Assembly: GCA_964440345.1 (NCBI GenBank)
Contig: CAYTSA010000055.1
Location: forward strand, 1 to 25,512
Direction of reading: 5' to 3'
Origin: CAYTSA01 sp964440345
GTDB lineage: Bacteria > Desulfobacterota > Desulfovibrionia > Desulfovibrionales > Desulfovibrionaceae
DNA length: 25,512 nt
Shown: positions 7,001-14,476 of the stretch, piece by piece
Layout: each line of letters starts with the position of its first letter
Numbering within the stretch: position 1 is the stretch's first letter
The notes under the pieces: generated by a model
The model's input: only the letters and a program-made list of their open reading frames with translations
What the model was told of the DNA's origin: nothing
Database searches by the model: none
Made by a program: the position numbers and the translations under genes

Positions 7001-8851
7001 TCACATGTCTCCCCCCATGGCGCAGTCTGGCGCCCTGCCTGACTGCAGTTTCTTCAAGTTTGCTTCAAAGTCTGTATATATCGGATCATCATACGTGTTG
7101 TGGCAGTTCACGCAGGCGGCCGCGCGTACAATGGCCTGAAGCTCTTCAGCGTTAAAGGGGCGGCGTCTGTGCCGGGAGGTGGCCTGCAGTTGCGTCCCGT
7201 TGGCGGAAACAAAGCTGTCTGCAGCGTAGCCAACGCCGTAAGCTGGGCTGGACATGGCGTAGTAAGGCGTAAAGCGCAGCTCGCCATTTAACACGCGCAG
7301 CTGTCCAGCGCCCAGACCCAGGGTTTTAGGATTGCTGTGGCAATCTGCGCAGGACCGGGAGGCCAGCTGGGTGGAATGCGGGTCAAAGGTGGTCATAGCC
7401 ATGGTTTTCGGCGATCTTTCAGGCAGATACTCGCCGTTCTGTCCAAACGTTGACACCATAGCCGGGCTTGGCGCAAAGGGAACGATGCTCTCGCCGTCCA
7501 GACCCAGCGTCGGTGTTTGATAACGCATGTGGCCGCGGCCTTCCCGCCAGCGTCCGGGGGTTACTGCCCCAGAAAGGGTGTCGCGCTGCTGCTGGTCCAG
7601 CCGGTATTCCAGGTGGCAGCCGTAGCACTGGGGCATGTAGGGACTGTGGCAAGCCTGGCAGGATAGCCGTTCGTGCCCTTTAAAGGAGTGGTGCGGTTTC
7701 TTGTTTTCAGGGATTTTCAGCGCTAGGGGCTCACCGTCCAGCTTGCGCAGCAAAAAGGCGCCCCGGTCCGTGCGACGCACGTTGTAGAGAGCGGCCCCCT
7801 TGGGTGAATAGGCAATCATTTCGCTTTTTCCAGGCGGTTCAATGTTCGGGTTGCTGCGCAGCAACCGCGCTGTGGCTGCGGTTTCCGGGCCAGTTTCGCG
7901 TAAGAATTCAAACACCGGTTCGTGGCAGGTTTCGCAGCGCACGTCAGTCTGTTGTTCTTGATATTCGTGGACTTCGCCGTCGCCCATAACTTCCAGATGG
8001 GTGTGGCAGTCTATGCAAGCCATGCCCGATGTGTGGTGCGCGTCCGGCGGCAGGTTGATAAAGAATCGCTCGCCGGAAAGCCGCCGGGAGCCGGGCTGGC
8101 CGTTTTCCAGGGGGGTCCCGTAACCGGCAGATTCATACACGCCCTGGTAAGAGAGCCCGGACCGGGCTGACCGGGAATGGCAGCGCACGCAGTTGGCCGA
8201 GGGTATTTGCGTTGTGATGACGCCGTGGGGAAGGTTTCGCAACTCCGGGTCTTTGCCGCGGGTGTCGGAAACCACATGGCAGCCGGAGCAGCCGCCGCCG
8301 CGCAGGTCGGCTTCAGCCTGTGTAGCGCCCCGCGGTTTCCACAAATGGCAGCCGGCGCACATTTTGGCAAACTGGTCCTGGGCCAGAGTGGGCCGGGGCT
8401 TGGTTCCTTCAATGTTTGCCGCCAGCATGGCTGGTGCGTCCACGGGAGAAGCCGCCTCCTCGCCGTTGGTTTCCCAGTGAAAGTAGAGGGTGTTCAGAAT
8501 GCCTTTGTTGGTAGCCATGAGCGATTTTTTGACCCGGCCAGGCAGGTCCGGGTGGCAATCTTTCCGGCCACAGGTAAGCTCTGCGTAGCGCAGGTCGCCA
8601 GGGTTCAAGACCATGCCCGCGTGCGCCCGTCCGGCTGTCATGGCGTGCGGGTTGCCCAGATGGCACGAAGCACAGCCCACAATAGAAACCGGGTGGGCCG
8701 GGCTGGGGTCTGTGACCTGGCTATGGCAGACCACGCAGCCGTCTGGCGCGCCGGGAACGTACCGCGGCCGGTTGTGCTGCACAAGGAAAAGCGCGCCAAC
8801 AAAACAGAGGGCGGCAACCAGAGCCAGGGAGGTAAAGAACTCTGATTTCAC
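7001..8851 (-). CDS. Membrane-anchored dodecaheme cytochrome c
   Basis: A 616-residue periplasmic cytochrome with one uncleaved N-terminal membrane helix (about 5-25). There are eleven CxxCH sites beginning at Cys39, 60, 165, 188, 221, 279, 306, 398, 409, 501 and 580, plus one CX4CH site (CGRKDCH, 94-100), giving twelve predicted hemes. The chosen GTG at 8851 overlaps the cytochrome b stop (GTGA); the longer reading would run 60 nt back into that gene. It is the last gene of the operon with Rieske, cytochrome b and the decaheme protein, so it probably serves as the electron outlet or inlet of that complex in place of cytochrome c1. I cannot assign it to a named family. Residues 420-500 and 510-575 have no heme and may form a separate fold. 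Confidence 0.88.
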   Translation of the reverse strand: MKSEFFTSLALVAALCFVGALFLVQHNRPRYVPGAPDGCVVCHSQVTDPSPAHPVSIVGCASCHLGNPHAMTAGRAHAGMVLNPGDLRYAELTCGRKDCHPDLPGRVKKSLMATNKGILNTLYFHWETNGEEAASPVDAPAMLAANIEGTKPRPTLAQDQFAKMCAGCHLWKPRGATQAEADLRGGGCSGCHVVSDTRGKDPELRNLPHGVITTQIPSANCVRCHSRSARSGLSYQGVYESAGYGTPLENGQPGSRRLSGERFFINLPPDAHHTSGMACIDCHTHLEVMGDGEVHEYQEQQTDVRCETCHEPVFEFLRETGPETAATARLLRSNPNIEPPGKSEMIAYSPKGAALYNVRRTDRGAFLLRKLDGEPLALKIPENKKPHHSFKGHERLSCQACHSPYMPQCYGCHLEYRLDQQQRDTLSGAVTPGRWREGRGHMRYQTPTLGLDGESIVPFAPSPAMVSTFGQNGEYLPERSPKTMAMTTFDPHSTQLASRSCADCHSNPKTLGLGAGQLRVLNGELRFTPYYAMSSPAYGVGYAADSFVSANGTQLQATSRHRRRPFNAEELQAIVRAAACVNCHNTYDDPIYTDFEANLKKLQSGRAPDCAMGGDM

Positions 8852-9777
8852 GCAGCACCCCGTAGGGCCATGCGCACCGAGAGGGCGGCATAACCGCACA
8901 ACCCGGCGCACAGCAACCAGTAAACGGCGTTTTGCCCGCGTCCTTTAAGCAAAGGCAATGAAAGAAATCCCGCTGCTCCGGCCACAGGCAACACAACGCC
9001 TGCCAGCAGCGGGTCCATATGGCGCAGCATTTCCTGCACGCCAAGGAAAAACCAGGGACCAGTTACGTGCGTTAAAGATGGAGCAGTGGGAGGATAAGCC
9101 GGAGACAAGGGAATGAAGACGGACCATACAAGTAAAGGAAGCCCGGCCAACATGGCGTCCCGCGCATCCGGCAGCCAGCGTCGCACGTGGCTGGCCAGGA
9201 GCCAGACCATGAGCGGAGTAAGCAGCAGGCAGTGGTGCAGCCAGGGCAGGAAAAAGGGGGCTGCAGGGTCCACAAGCAAACGGGCCAGAAACGAGCCGGC
9301 CAGCGGCATGCGCAAGGTCAGCTCCTGCATAATGCGTGCGGCGAACACGGCTTCCTGGTCCGCCTTGAGGATGAAGCCGGTAAAGAGCAGAAACAGGGCC
9401 ACGGCCGTGGCCGCCCACAGCTTTGCCCAGGAAACAAAAGACAGTTTTCGGTATACCCGCCGCGCCAGATGGTCCGCAGCGTGCAGCAACACAAGAATGA
9501 CAAAGACCTGGCCTGAGACCCAATGCAGCCGGCGGAAGAAAAAGCCGTAGGGAACTGTCCCTGTGATATGCTCCACCGAGGCAAATGTATCGCCCCAGGG
9601 CCGGTACTGAAAGGCCAGAATAAGTCCGGACGCCAGGCACAGAACCAACGCAGCCAGGGAAAAACGGGGCAGGGCGCGGGAAAGCCAGAGGGTCCTGGAC
9701 GCAGCGCCGGCGCATAAGGTTTTTGACGGCCCGTTGCAAGGCTGCGGCCCCGGACGCGGCGTGTGGGACGCTTCCAT
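8848..9777 (-). CDS. Cytochrome b of a bc-type complex (b6 plus subunit-IV-like region)
   Basis: A 309-residue membrane protein that should oxidise or reduce quinones. The two heme b ligand pairs are visible: His85 and His99 (13 residues apart) in RRLHWVSGQ to LLHAAD, and His181/182 with His197 in the HHCLLL to LLASH helix. The C-terminal part aligns with subunit IV of b6f complexes (GPWFFLGVQEMLR at 240-252). At the Qo site the usual PEWY is replaced by GPWF (240-243), with no Glu. It starts 2 bp after the Rieske stop and overlaps the downstream cytochrome by 4 bp. About eight helices are predicted. Confidence 0.88.
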   Translation of the reverse strand: MEASHTPRPGPQPCNGPSKTLCAGAASRTLWLSRALPRFSLAALVLCLASGLILAFQYRPWGDTFASVEHITGTVPYGFFFRRLHWVSGQVFVILVLLHAADHLARRVYRKLSFVSWAKLWAATAVALFLLFTGFILKADQEAVFAARIMQELTLRMPLAGSFLARLLVDPAAPFFLPWLHHCLLLTPLMVWLLASHVRRWLPDARDAMLAGLPLLVWSVFIPLSPAYPPTAPSLTHVTGPWFFLGVQEMLRHMDPLLAGVVLPVAGAAGFLSLPLLKGRGQNAVYWLLCAGLCGYAALSVRMALRGAA

Positions 9778-9779
9778 GT

Positions 9780-10183
9780 TTATACCTTTACGAAGACGCG
9801 CAGGCCGCCGTTTTCCGCGGTCTCCAGGTCCAGTTTCTCCATAGGCCCTTTGGCCGGGCCAGCCAGCCGTTTGCCCGCGGCGTCGAACCGGCTGCCGTGG
9901 CAGGGGCAGGCAAAGCCGCCCCCGGTTTGAGCCTGCACCTGACAGCCCAGGTGCNNNNNNNNNNCGGACACGCTCCGGAAAGGGCCATGTACGAGTCTTC
10001 TGTAGCCAATAAAAAGACGCCTTCCTTGTACAGGGGCGCGGCGCGTTGCTCCTCCGGGGTAAAGGTCACCGCGCGCAGCCGCCGGGGCCGGTAACCCAGA
10101 AACGCCGCTACAGGCCAGGCCGCCGTCAGCACGGCCAGCCACTGCAACACGTTTAGCGCAACGCGGCGCGGCATATTTTTCAT
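9780..10183 (-). CDS. Rieske iron-sulfur protein, interrupted by an assembly gap
   Basis: The N-terminal half reads from ATG 10183 (overlapping the decaheme stop as ATGA): a twin-arginine-like start MKNMPRRVAL, one hydrophobic anchor (about 10-28), and on to ALSGACP. After the 10-N gap the reading continues in another frame with HLGCQV, CPCHGSRFDAAGKRL and a tail ending FVKV, i.e. the second half of the Rieske fold with both cluster boxes. The frame difference means the gap is mis-sized, not that the gene is broken. The last base before HLGC is G, which fits an ACG Thr codon completing a CTHLGC box. The protein would carry electrons from the Qo site of the adjacent cytochrome b to the multiheme partners. 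Confidence 0.85.
9955..9964. other. Assembly gap of 10 N inside the Rieske gene
   Basis: Ten N lie between the ALSGACP and HLGC coding segments. Frame arithmetic requires the number of missing bases to be 2 modulo 3 (5, 8, 11 and so on), so 10 is an estimate only. Confidence 0.9.
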
Positions 10184-11904
10184 GGGTGTTCCTTTTTTAC
10201 GCTTAGCTGCGCCTTCGCCATACGCTTTTTTACTTTTTGCGGGGGGGTCAGCAGAGCCTTGAGCGCCCGGCCGTCAAGCAGAGACATGGACGGCTGCGAG
10301 GGCGCCGATGCGCGATACACCGCAAGGTCGGCGGCCATTGGACCATGAATGGCGACTGCCGTTGCGTCTTGCAGCGTCAGGCCGGCAGCCAGAACGTTGC
10401 CATGGCAGCTCTGGCAGCTGCGTCCCGCCGCGCCGAGGGTGTGCGGAACGTAGGGCTCGAAGGCCATACCAGGTCCGGCCCCGTCGCCGCGAAAGGGGAC
10501 CTCGCCGTCAATGATGGCGCTTCCCTTTCTGTCCACATACGACACCCGGTACTGGCCCTTGGGCCGCAGCACACAGACGCGGTCTTGATGGTCCAGCCCC
10601 AGTGGCATGGTCTCCCAGCGCCTGAACCGGTACGCCATGAGCCATGCGCCAGGCAGGGACTGGCCAGTCAGCCAGTCTTTGCTTTCTAGTGACTTGCCCT
10701 GATTCACCGCAGCGGACAAGGTTTCTTCCACCTGAGGATCGGACTGGACGGCGAGATAGCGCCAGGCCGTCACGTCGCCGCCCATCAGTAAGGAAAGCTC
10801 GATTCCGTAGTCCTGAAAGGACCATTGTGCATGACAACTGGAGCAACGCAGCCGTCTGTGGTCCGGGCTGTGGGAGAGGCCGTTTTCCTGAAACAACGGC
10901 AGCGGTCGTTTCTGCCCTTTTCTGTCTGTAAATATCCATCCTTTTGCTGCTGTTGTGGCGGCGGCGTGGCGCGGGGTCGTTCTGTCAAACCCGGCGTGAC
11001 AATCCTCGCAGCTTACCCAGGTCCGCTCCAGGGTAAAACCCTGGGGCCGGCCGTAGCCCATGACGCCGTGGCTCGTGTGGCAGTCCAGGCAGGCCATGCC
11101 CCGCTCTGTGTGCAGGTCTCTGGCCAGATGATGGTATGTTCCGCCATAGCGGCGCTCCGGCTGTCTGCCGTCTGTGACGGCGCGTTGGAAAAACAAGTCA
11201 AAATCGCGTTCGAACAGGCCGTGCGCGTCCGCACCCGTGTGGTTGGCGTTGTGGCAGCGCAGGCATTGGCTGTCTGGAATTGCCGCCGTCAGCTTGTGGG
11301 AAACAGGTTTGCCGTCGTGGCCGTAAACCATGTGGCAAGCAGCGCAGCCAACGCCGCGTTGCAATGACGGCTCTGGAGGCGGAACAGCGTTTATGTGGCA
11401 GCGCAGACAGCGCCGGCGCAGCATATCGTCAACCAGCAGGGCTGGAGAATGGGCTTTTGCCAACTGTTCCGGCGTTGTCTGGGGGATTGTTCTGAGCGCG
11501 TCGTTGGCGCTGAACCGCGGTTTGGCGTCGGTTTGTGCTCCCCATAAGTATCTCGTCTGATTAATAATGCCGGCCATGGTCCCATGCAGTGACCGGGCAA
11601 CGCGGCGCACCTGTTCTGCATGGCATGCGCCGCAGACACGCTGCACGTGCTCGGGGCCGGCCGGGCGGGCGATGACGACGTCATGATTTGGCGCCGGAGC
11701 GGTCTTTTCTTGAAGACTGGCCGGCAAATGGCACTGGCCGCAGTCCATGACGTGGCCTTTGGCGTGGGAAATATCAGTGTGGCACTGTCCGCACTGGCGG
11801 TAATCGCCAGCAGAACCGTACTGCGCGCCGCTGGCCTGGATGGCCGCGCCCGCCAGTAGAAAGCATGCTACACTCGTAGCCAACACCATTAAAGAATACT
11901 GCAT
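10180..11904 (-). CDS. Periplasmic decaheme cytochrome c
   Basis: A 574-residue exported cytochrome. From the chosen ATG at 11904 there is a signal peptide (about 1-26, MQYSLMVLATSVACFLLAGA and an AxAS-like end). Ten CxxCH sites begin at Cys38, 55, 91, 166, 187, 214, 272, 299, 354 and 497. The last two are 143 residues apart, leaving a large heme-poor region (359-496) that may bind a partner or substrate. A longer TTG-started reading to 12048 would overlap the DsrH-like gene and bury the signal peptide, so I reject it. No strong ribosome site precedes 11904, so the start is uncertain. It overlaps the Rieske ATG by 4 bp and opens the cytochrome part of the operon. Confidence 0.87.
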   Translation of the reverse strand: MQYSLMVLATSVACFLLAGAAIQASGAQYGSAGDYRQCGQCHTDISHAKGHVMDCGQCHLPASLQEKTAPAPNHDVVIARPAGPEHVQRVCGACHAEQVRRVARSLHGTMAGIINQTRYLWGAQTDAKPRFSANDALRTIPQTTPEQLAKAHSPALLVDDMLRRRCLRCHINAVPPPEPSLQRGVGCAACHMVYGHDGKPVSHKLTAAIPDSQCLRCHNANHTGADAHGLFERDFDLFFQRAVTDGRQPERRYGGTYHHLARDLHTERGMACLDCHTSHGVMGYGRPQGFTLERTWVSCEDCHAGFDRTTPRHAAATTAAKGWIFTDRKGQKRPLPLFQENGLSHSPDHRRLRCSSCHAQWSFQDYGIELSLLMGGDVTAWRYLAVQSDPQVEETLSAAVNQGKSLESKDWLTGQSLPGAWLMAYRFRRWETMPLGLDHQDRVCVLRPKGQYRVSYVDRKGSAIIDGEVPFRGDGAGPGMAFEPYVPHTLGAAGRSCQSCHGNVLAAGLTLQDATAVAIHGPMAADLAVYRASAPSQPSMSLLDGRALKALLTPPQKVKKRMAKAQLSVKKEHP

Positions 11905-11942
11905 TGGCGCAGTGTACAGGGAGATAAAAGATTTTTCCAGCG

Positions 11943-11969
11943 CCGCGGCCCCGGGGTCTGGGGCCGCGG
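11943..11969 (-). promoter_or_regulatory. Strong GC hairpin between the sulfur-carrier genes and the cytochrome genes
   Basis: A perfect 10-bp stem (CCGCGGCCCC with GGGGCCGCGG, 7-nt loop) sits in the 112-nt interval between the DsrH-like stop and the decaheme start. No U-run follows it, so it is more likely an mRNA-stabilising or processing element than a terminator. Confidence 0.5.
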
Positions 11970-12016
11970 CAATGGGAGTGAGGGATGGAGTAAAAAAGAG
12001 TATGGCTACGCCTGTG

Positions 12017-12202
12017 TCACCACCAGGTAACGACGTCGTCGTATTCAAAAATCAAGTCCACCAATTCGTCGTAGTCGACGTCTTCCTCATACAAAGGCGT
12101 CTGTAGCACCTCGTGCCCCAGGGAGACGATGCATATAAGCGAGCGTTGCATCTGGTCCGGCTCAGATTTCAGAATGTGCAGCATTTTTGTGCGTCTGGTC
12201 AT
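12017..12202 (-). CDS. Short DsrH/TusB-like sulfur-relay protein
   Basis: A 61-residue acidic protein. The segment MLHILKSEP (7-15) and the ending VDYDELVDLIFEYDDVVTWW match the two ends of the DsrH/TusB family (which starts MLH and ends with an acidic YxxFVxLxxxxDxVxxW tail), while the middle is roughly 30 residues shorter than usual. Cys24 is near the position of the DsrH persulfide cysteine. AGGAGG stands 6 nt before ATG 12202, so the compact form is the translated product. Its neighbours are two DsrE/F-like genes, making a likely EFH-type sulfurtransferase subunit. Assignment is by end motifs only. Confidence 0.65.
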   Translation of the reverse strand: MTRRTKMLHILKSEPDQMQRSLICIVSLGHEVLQTPLYEEDVDYDELVDLIFEYDDVVTWW

Positions 12203-12245
12203 GTGTTACCTCCTGAAAGCGTCTCTTTGAGCGCATATATTGAGA

Positions 12246-12548
12246 TCAGTTGCGTTTGCCAAAGGGGATGATCAGGTCCATCTCCTTGAGCTTGCGGCCA
12301 ATATCGTCCAGGCTCATGTACTGAAAATTGTGCTCAGAGTTCGCCTCCACGTTGGAGAAGAATTCGCATTCCATGTCCTCCAGCCACTCCAGATTCTCCT
12401 GCAGGGCCTCAGTCATTTCTACGTTCACGTCTACAACGTAGAGATAGGCGTAGAAATTCTCCACAGCCATGCCCAGGGCTGTGCGGGTGCCTTCCCACAC
12501 GTCTTCCGGGCGGCGGACAATAACGGCGCAATGTTTGATATGTTCCAT
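12246..12548 (-). CDS. DsrE/DsrF-like protein
   Basis: A 100-residue acidic protein with the alternating strand/helix pattern of the DsrE/F/H fold (CAVIVRRPEDVWEGTRTALG, then YAYLYVVDVNVE, and a final LIIPFGK strand). It has Cys7 and Cys60 but no obvious conserved persulfide cysteine, so it could be a structural subunit, as DsrF/TusC is in the hexameric complex. AGGAG precedes ATG 12548. It sits 21 bp after the DsrE-like gene and 43 bp before the DsrH-like gene. The fold family is likely; the exact subunit identity is inferred from position. Confidence 0.6.
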   Translation of the reverse strand: MEHIKHCAVIVRRPEDVWEGTRTALGMAVENFYAYLYVVDVNVEMTEALQENLEWLEDMECEFFSNVEANSEHNFQYMSLDDIGRKLKEMDLIIPFGKRN

Positions 12549-12569
12549 TGTTGCTCCTTTACACTCAGC

Positions 12570-12878
12570 TTAAAAAGTGACGTAGCGGTCCACTTCGTCA
12601 ATCATTTCGCCGTGCCGCGCCTGGGTGGCGTAGTCGCTTTCCAGAATGCAGCTGTTTTCCTTGTTCAACTTATTGTCTTCGAAGCCCACGTTGCACACAG
12701 ACAGTTTGGCTATTTTGGCCAGCTCTGCAGTCTGAGGGTCGCAGGTAAGGCAGGCGCCAACGTGGGTGAAGAAGACAGTCACTTCCACGTCCTTGGCGTG
12801 CGCCGCCTTGACCAGCTTGGACAGTTTGTCCATGTGCAAGTCCGAAGTTACGTATATGCCGAGCTTTTTTTTGGACAT
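12570..12878 (-). CDS. DsrE-like sulfur carrier
   Basis: A 102-residue protein of the DsrE-like family. The start LGIYVTSDLHMDKLSKLVKA, the strand VEVTVFFTHVGACLTCDP and the C-terminus YATQARHGEMIDEVDRYV are the family pattern. Cys43 and Cys46 lie in the loop after strand 2, where persulfide-carrying cysteines of DsrE-type proteins are found; Cys62 and Cys77 are additional. GGGAGGG precedes ATG 12878. Such proteins accept sulfane sulfur from rhodaneses or TusA and pass it on in the cytoplasm. It is separated from tusA by a structured 128-bp spacer, unlike the other tight junctions. Confidence 0.8.
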   Translation of the reverse strand: MSKKKLGIYVTSDLHMDKLSKLVKAAHAKDVEVTVFFTHVGACLTCDPQTAELAKIAKLSVCNVGFEDNKLNKENSCILESDYATQARHGEMIDEVDRYVTF

Positions 12879-12892
12879 GCGCCCTCCCTATA

Positions 12893-13008
12893 GCATTTAA
12901 CGATTGAAATGCTTGCATTACGACGGGCAAAGCCCGTCTACAAGCATTTTACGGGCAATGATTTGCAAGCAAATCCTTGCACAGAGCATTTCAACTGTGA
13001 AATGCTCT
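12893..13008. repeat. Cluster of perfect inverted repeats (REP/MITE-like) between tusA and the DsrE-like gene
   Basis: Four hairpins follow one another: GCATTT/AAATGC (12893-12912); GACGGGC-AAA-GCCCGTC (12922-12938) enclosed by TGCTTG/CAAGCA; GATTTGC-AA-GCAAATC (12960-12975); and AGAGCATTTCA/TGAAATGCTCT with a 4-nt loop (12983-13008), the last overlapping the tusA stop. The sequence GAAATGCT appears in the first and last elements, as in composite extragenic repeats. In the minus-strand transcript this could block exonucleases or tune the tusA:dsrE ratio. Confidence 0.75.
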
Positions 13009-13240
13009 AGCCTTTTTTGATGTAGTACTTGGTCACGTTGCCGTCTTCCACAACGCCTAGCAGTTCATGTCCTCCTTTTTCGCATAGTTTGCTCATGTCG
13101 TTCTTGGTGCCCGGGTCAGTGCCGATCATTTCCAGAACCTGTCCGGCGGACAATTTGGCCAGCGCCTTCTTGGTCTTCAGGGTGGGCATGGGGCAGCTCA
13201 GGCCGGAACAATCCAGGGTTTCGTCAGGTGTGTAGCTCAT
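13007..13240 (-). CDS. tusA: TusA-family sulfurtransferase
   Basis: A 77-residue cytoplasmic sulfur carrier. The signature CSGLSCPMPTLKTKKAL (11-27) contains the CPxP box with the persulfide cysteine (Cys16). The rest has the TusA two-layer fold pattern (VLEMIGTDPGTKNDM, then GGHELLGVVED). AAGGAG lies 6-11 nt before ATG 13240; the longer reading back to 13321 would overlap the permease gene and lacks family similarity. In this setting it should receive sulfur entering through the adjacent YeeE permease and deliver it to the DsrE-like proteins. Confidence 0.92.
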   Translation of the reverse strand: MSYTPDETLDCSGLSCPMPTLKTKKALAKLSAGQVLEMIGTDPGTKNDMSKLCEKGGHELLGVVEDGNVTKYYIKKG

Positions 13241-13281
13241 GTCGGTCTCCTTTTGTATGATGTGTGAGTGCAAACAATGCG

Positions 13282-14466
13282 TTATGGTTCCATGACAAAT
13301 TTGTCTGTTTCTTCGTTCCATTTAACTACAACCAACCAACACAGCAGAAACGCTGTGATGGCGATAAGCGTGAATTCATAGCCAATGTAGTAGGGCAGAT
13401 AAACAGACACGCCGATGAAGTCGGACAGCCACTGGCTGGAGTCCATCCAGGTCCGAAACAGCGAGTTGGACAGGCTGAAAAAGACCAGGGCCACGATAAG
13501 CTTGATCTGGCCTTCAGCGGCGCGCCAGGCGGTGCCAGAGCCGCACCCTCCCGTCACAAGCATGCCCACGCCGAAAATGAATCCTCCTAGCAGGCCGCCC
13601 AAACCGAAATTGGCTGTGACGTAAGCCAGCTCGCTGCGCAGACCAACCCATTTGAGCGTGGCGAAGCCGAGCATGGAAATGAGCAAACTGATGATGACTG
13701 CCTTGGGCACGTCCGCCTCGCCAGTCATGAAGGGCTCGCGGAAGCAGCGGGCAAAGCACAGCCGGCTGCGGTGCAGTATAAAGCCGAAACCAGCCCCGCA
13801 GAGCAACAATCCGCCCAGGAAGATATACCCGTAGTAGCTGTATAACTTGGAGCCTGCGAACAATCCCATGAGCAGCATCCAGCCCAAAAAAGGCTGTATG
13901 GTTGTCCAGTCAAAGCCGCCTTGCTTGGATTCCTTTGGCGCAGAGCCGCCGGAGGGCAGGTTCTCCATTTCCCAGTACAGGTATTTCAGACCCACCCAGG
14001 CGCCGGCGATGAGGCCCGCCCACATGGACACACTGGACAGAGACATGGCGCTCATGGCGGTGTAGAAGCCGCCCACGTTGCAGCCGCCAGCCATGGCGGC
14101 GCCCACGCCCAGCATGCAGCCGCCGATGACGCCTTTGACCAGCTCCAGCTTTGGCGGCGCGCGGAAGGCGAATTGCTTGGAAAGCAGCGCCGCAGCCATG
14201 GCGCCCAGCAACAGTCCGAAGGTCATGATGGAGTTGGTGGATATGTGCGCAGGAAAGGGCGCGTCGCTGTATGCTCCTATGGAGTAGAAGAACCAGTCCG
14301 CCCAGTTACGCAAACCGCCCACCACGCCCCATGGCCGGGACCAGGCAAAAGTGATGATGCTGAGTATGCCGATAAGCATCCCGCCCAACCACATGGGCCA
14401 GGTGGTGATGAATATTTTTTTATATCCATCTGCGATGACTTGCTTCATAACGCTATTGTCGCTCAT
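13282..14466 (-). CDS. YeeE/YedE-family sulfur (thiosulfate-type) permease
   Basis: A 394-residue inner-membrane protein with about ten helices in two pseudo-symmetric halves. Each half has the family cysteine loop: GGCMLGVGAAMAGGCNVGGF (115-134, Cys129) and VTGGCGSGTAWRAAEGQ (304-320, Cys308). A central RSRLCFARCFREPF segment (Cys237, Cys241) is also typical. In characterised members (TsuA) these cysteines relay thiosulfate inward. The neighbouring TusA matches known pairings. This branch is also close to the YedE proteins linked with selenium metabolism, so the substrate could be thiosulfate, another sulfane-sulfur species or selenium; the surrounding genes favour sulfur. Confidence 0.9.
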   Translation of the reverse strand: MSDNSVMKQVIADGYKKIFITTWPMWLGGMLIGILSIITFAWSRPWGVVGGLRNWADWFFYSIGAYSDAPFPAHISTNSIMTFGLLLGAMAAALLSKQFAFRAPPKLELVKGVIGGCMLGVGAAMAGGCNVGGFYTAMSAMSLSSVSMWAGLIAGAWVGLKYLYWEMENLPSGGSAPKESKQGGFDWTTIQPFLGWMLLMGLFAGSKLYSYYGYIFLGGLLLCGAGFGFILHRSRLCFARCFREPFMTGEADVPKAVIISLLISMLGFATLKWVGLRSELAYVTANFGLGGLLGGFIFGVGMLVTGGCGSGTAWRAAEGQIKLIVALVFFSLSNSLFRTWMDSSQWLSDFIGVSVYLPYYIGYEFTLIAITAFLLCWLVVVKWNEETDKFVMEP

Positions 14467-14476
14467 TTTCCGCCCC

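Noticed and set aside
8852..8911. Longer start for the dodecaheme cytochrome
   Set aside because: It reads 60 nt into cytochrome b in another frame and adds non-signal sequence. The GTGA overlap start is more consistent with the operon.
11905..12048. TTG-started 48-residue extension of the decaheme cytochrome
   Set aside because: It overlaps the DsrH-like gene and would place the signal peptide internally.
12240..12893. 217-residue plus-strand ORF opposite the DsrE-like genes
   Set aside because: It is antisense to two genes with family motifs and ribosome sites, and has no recognisable domain of its own.
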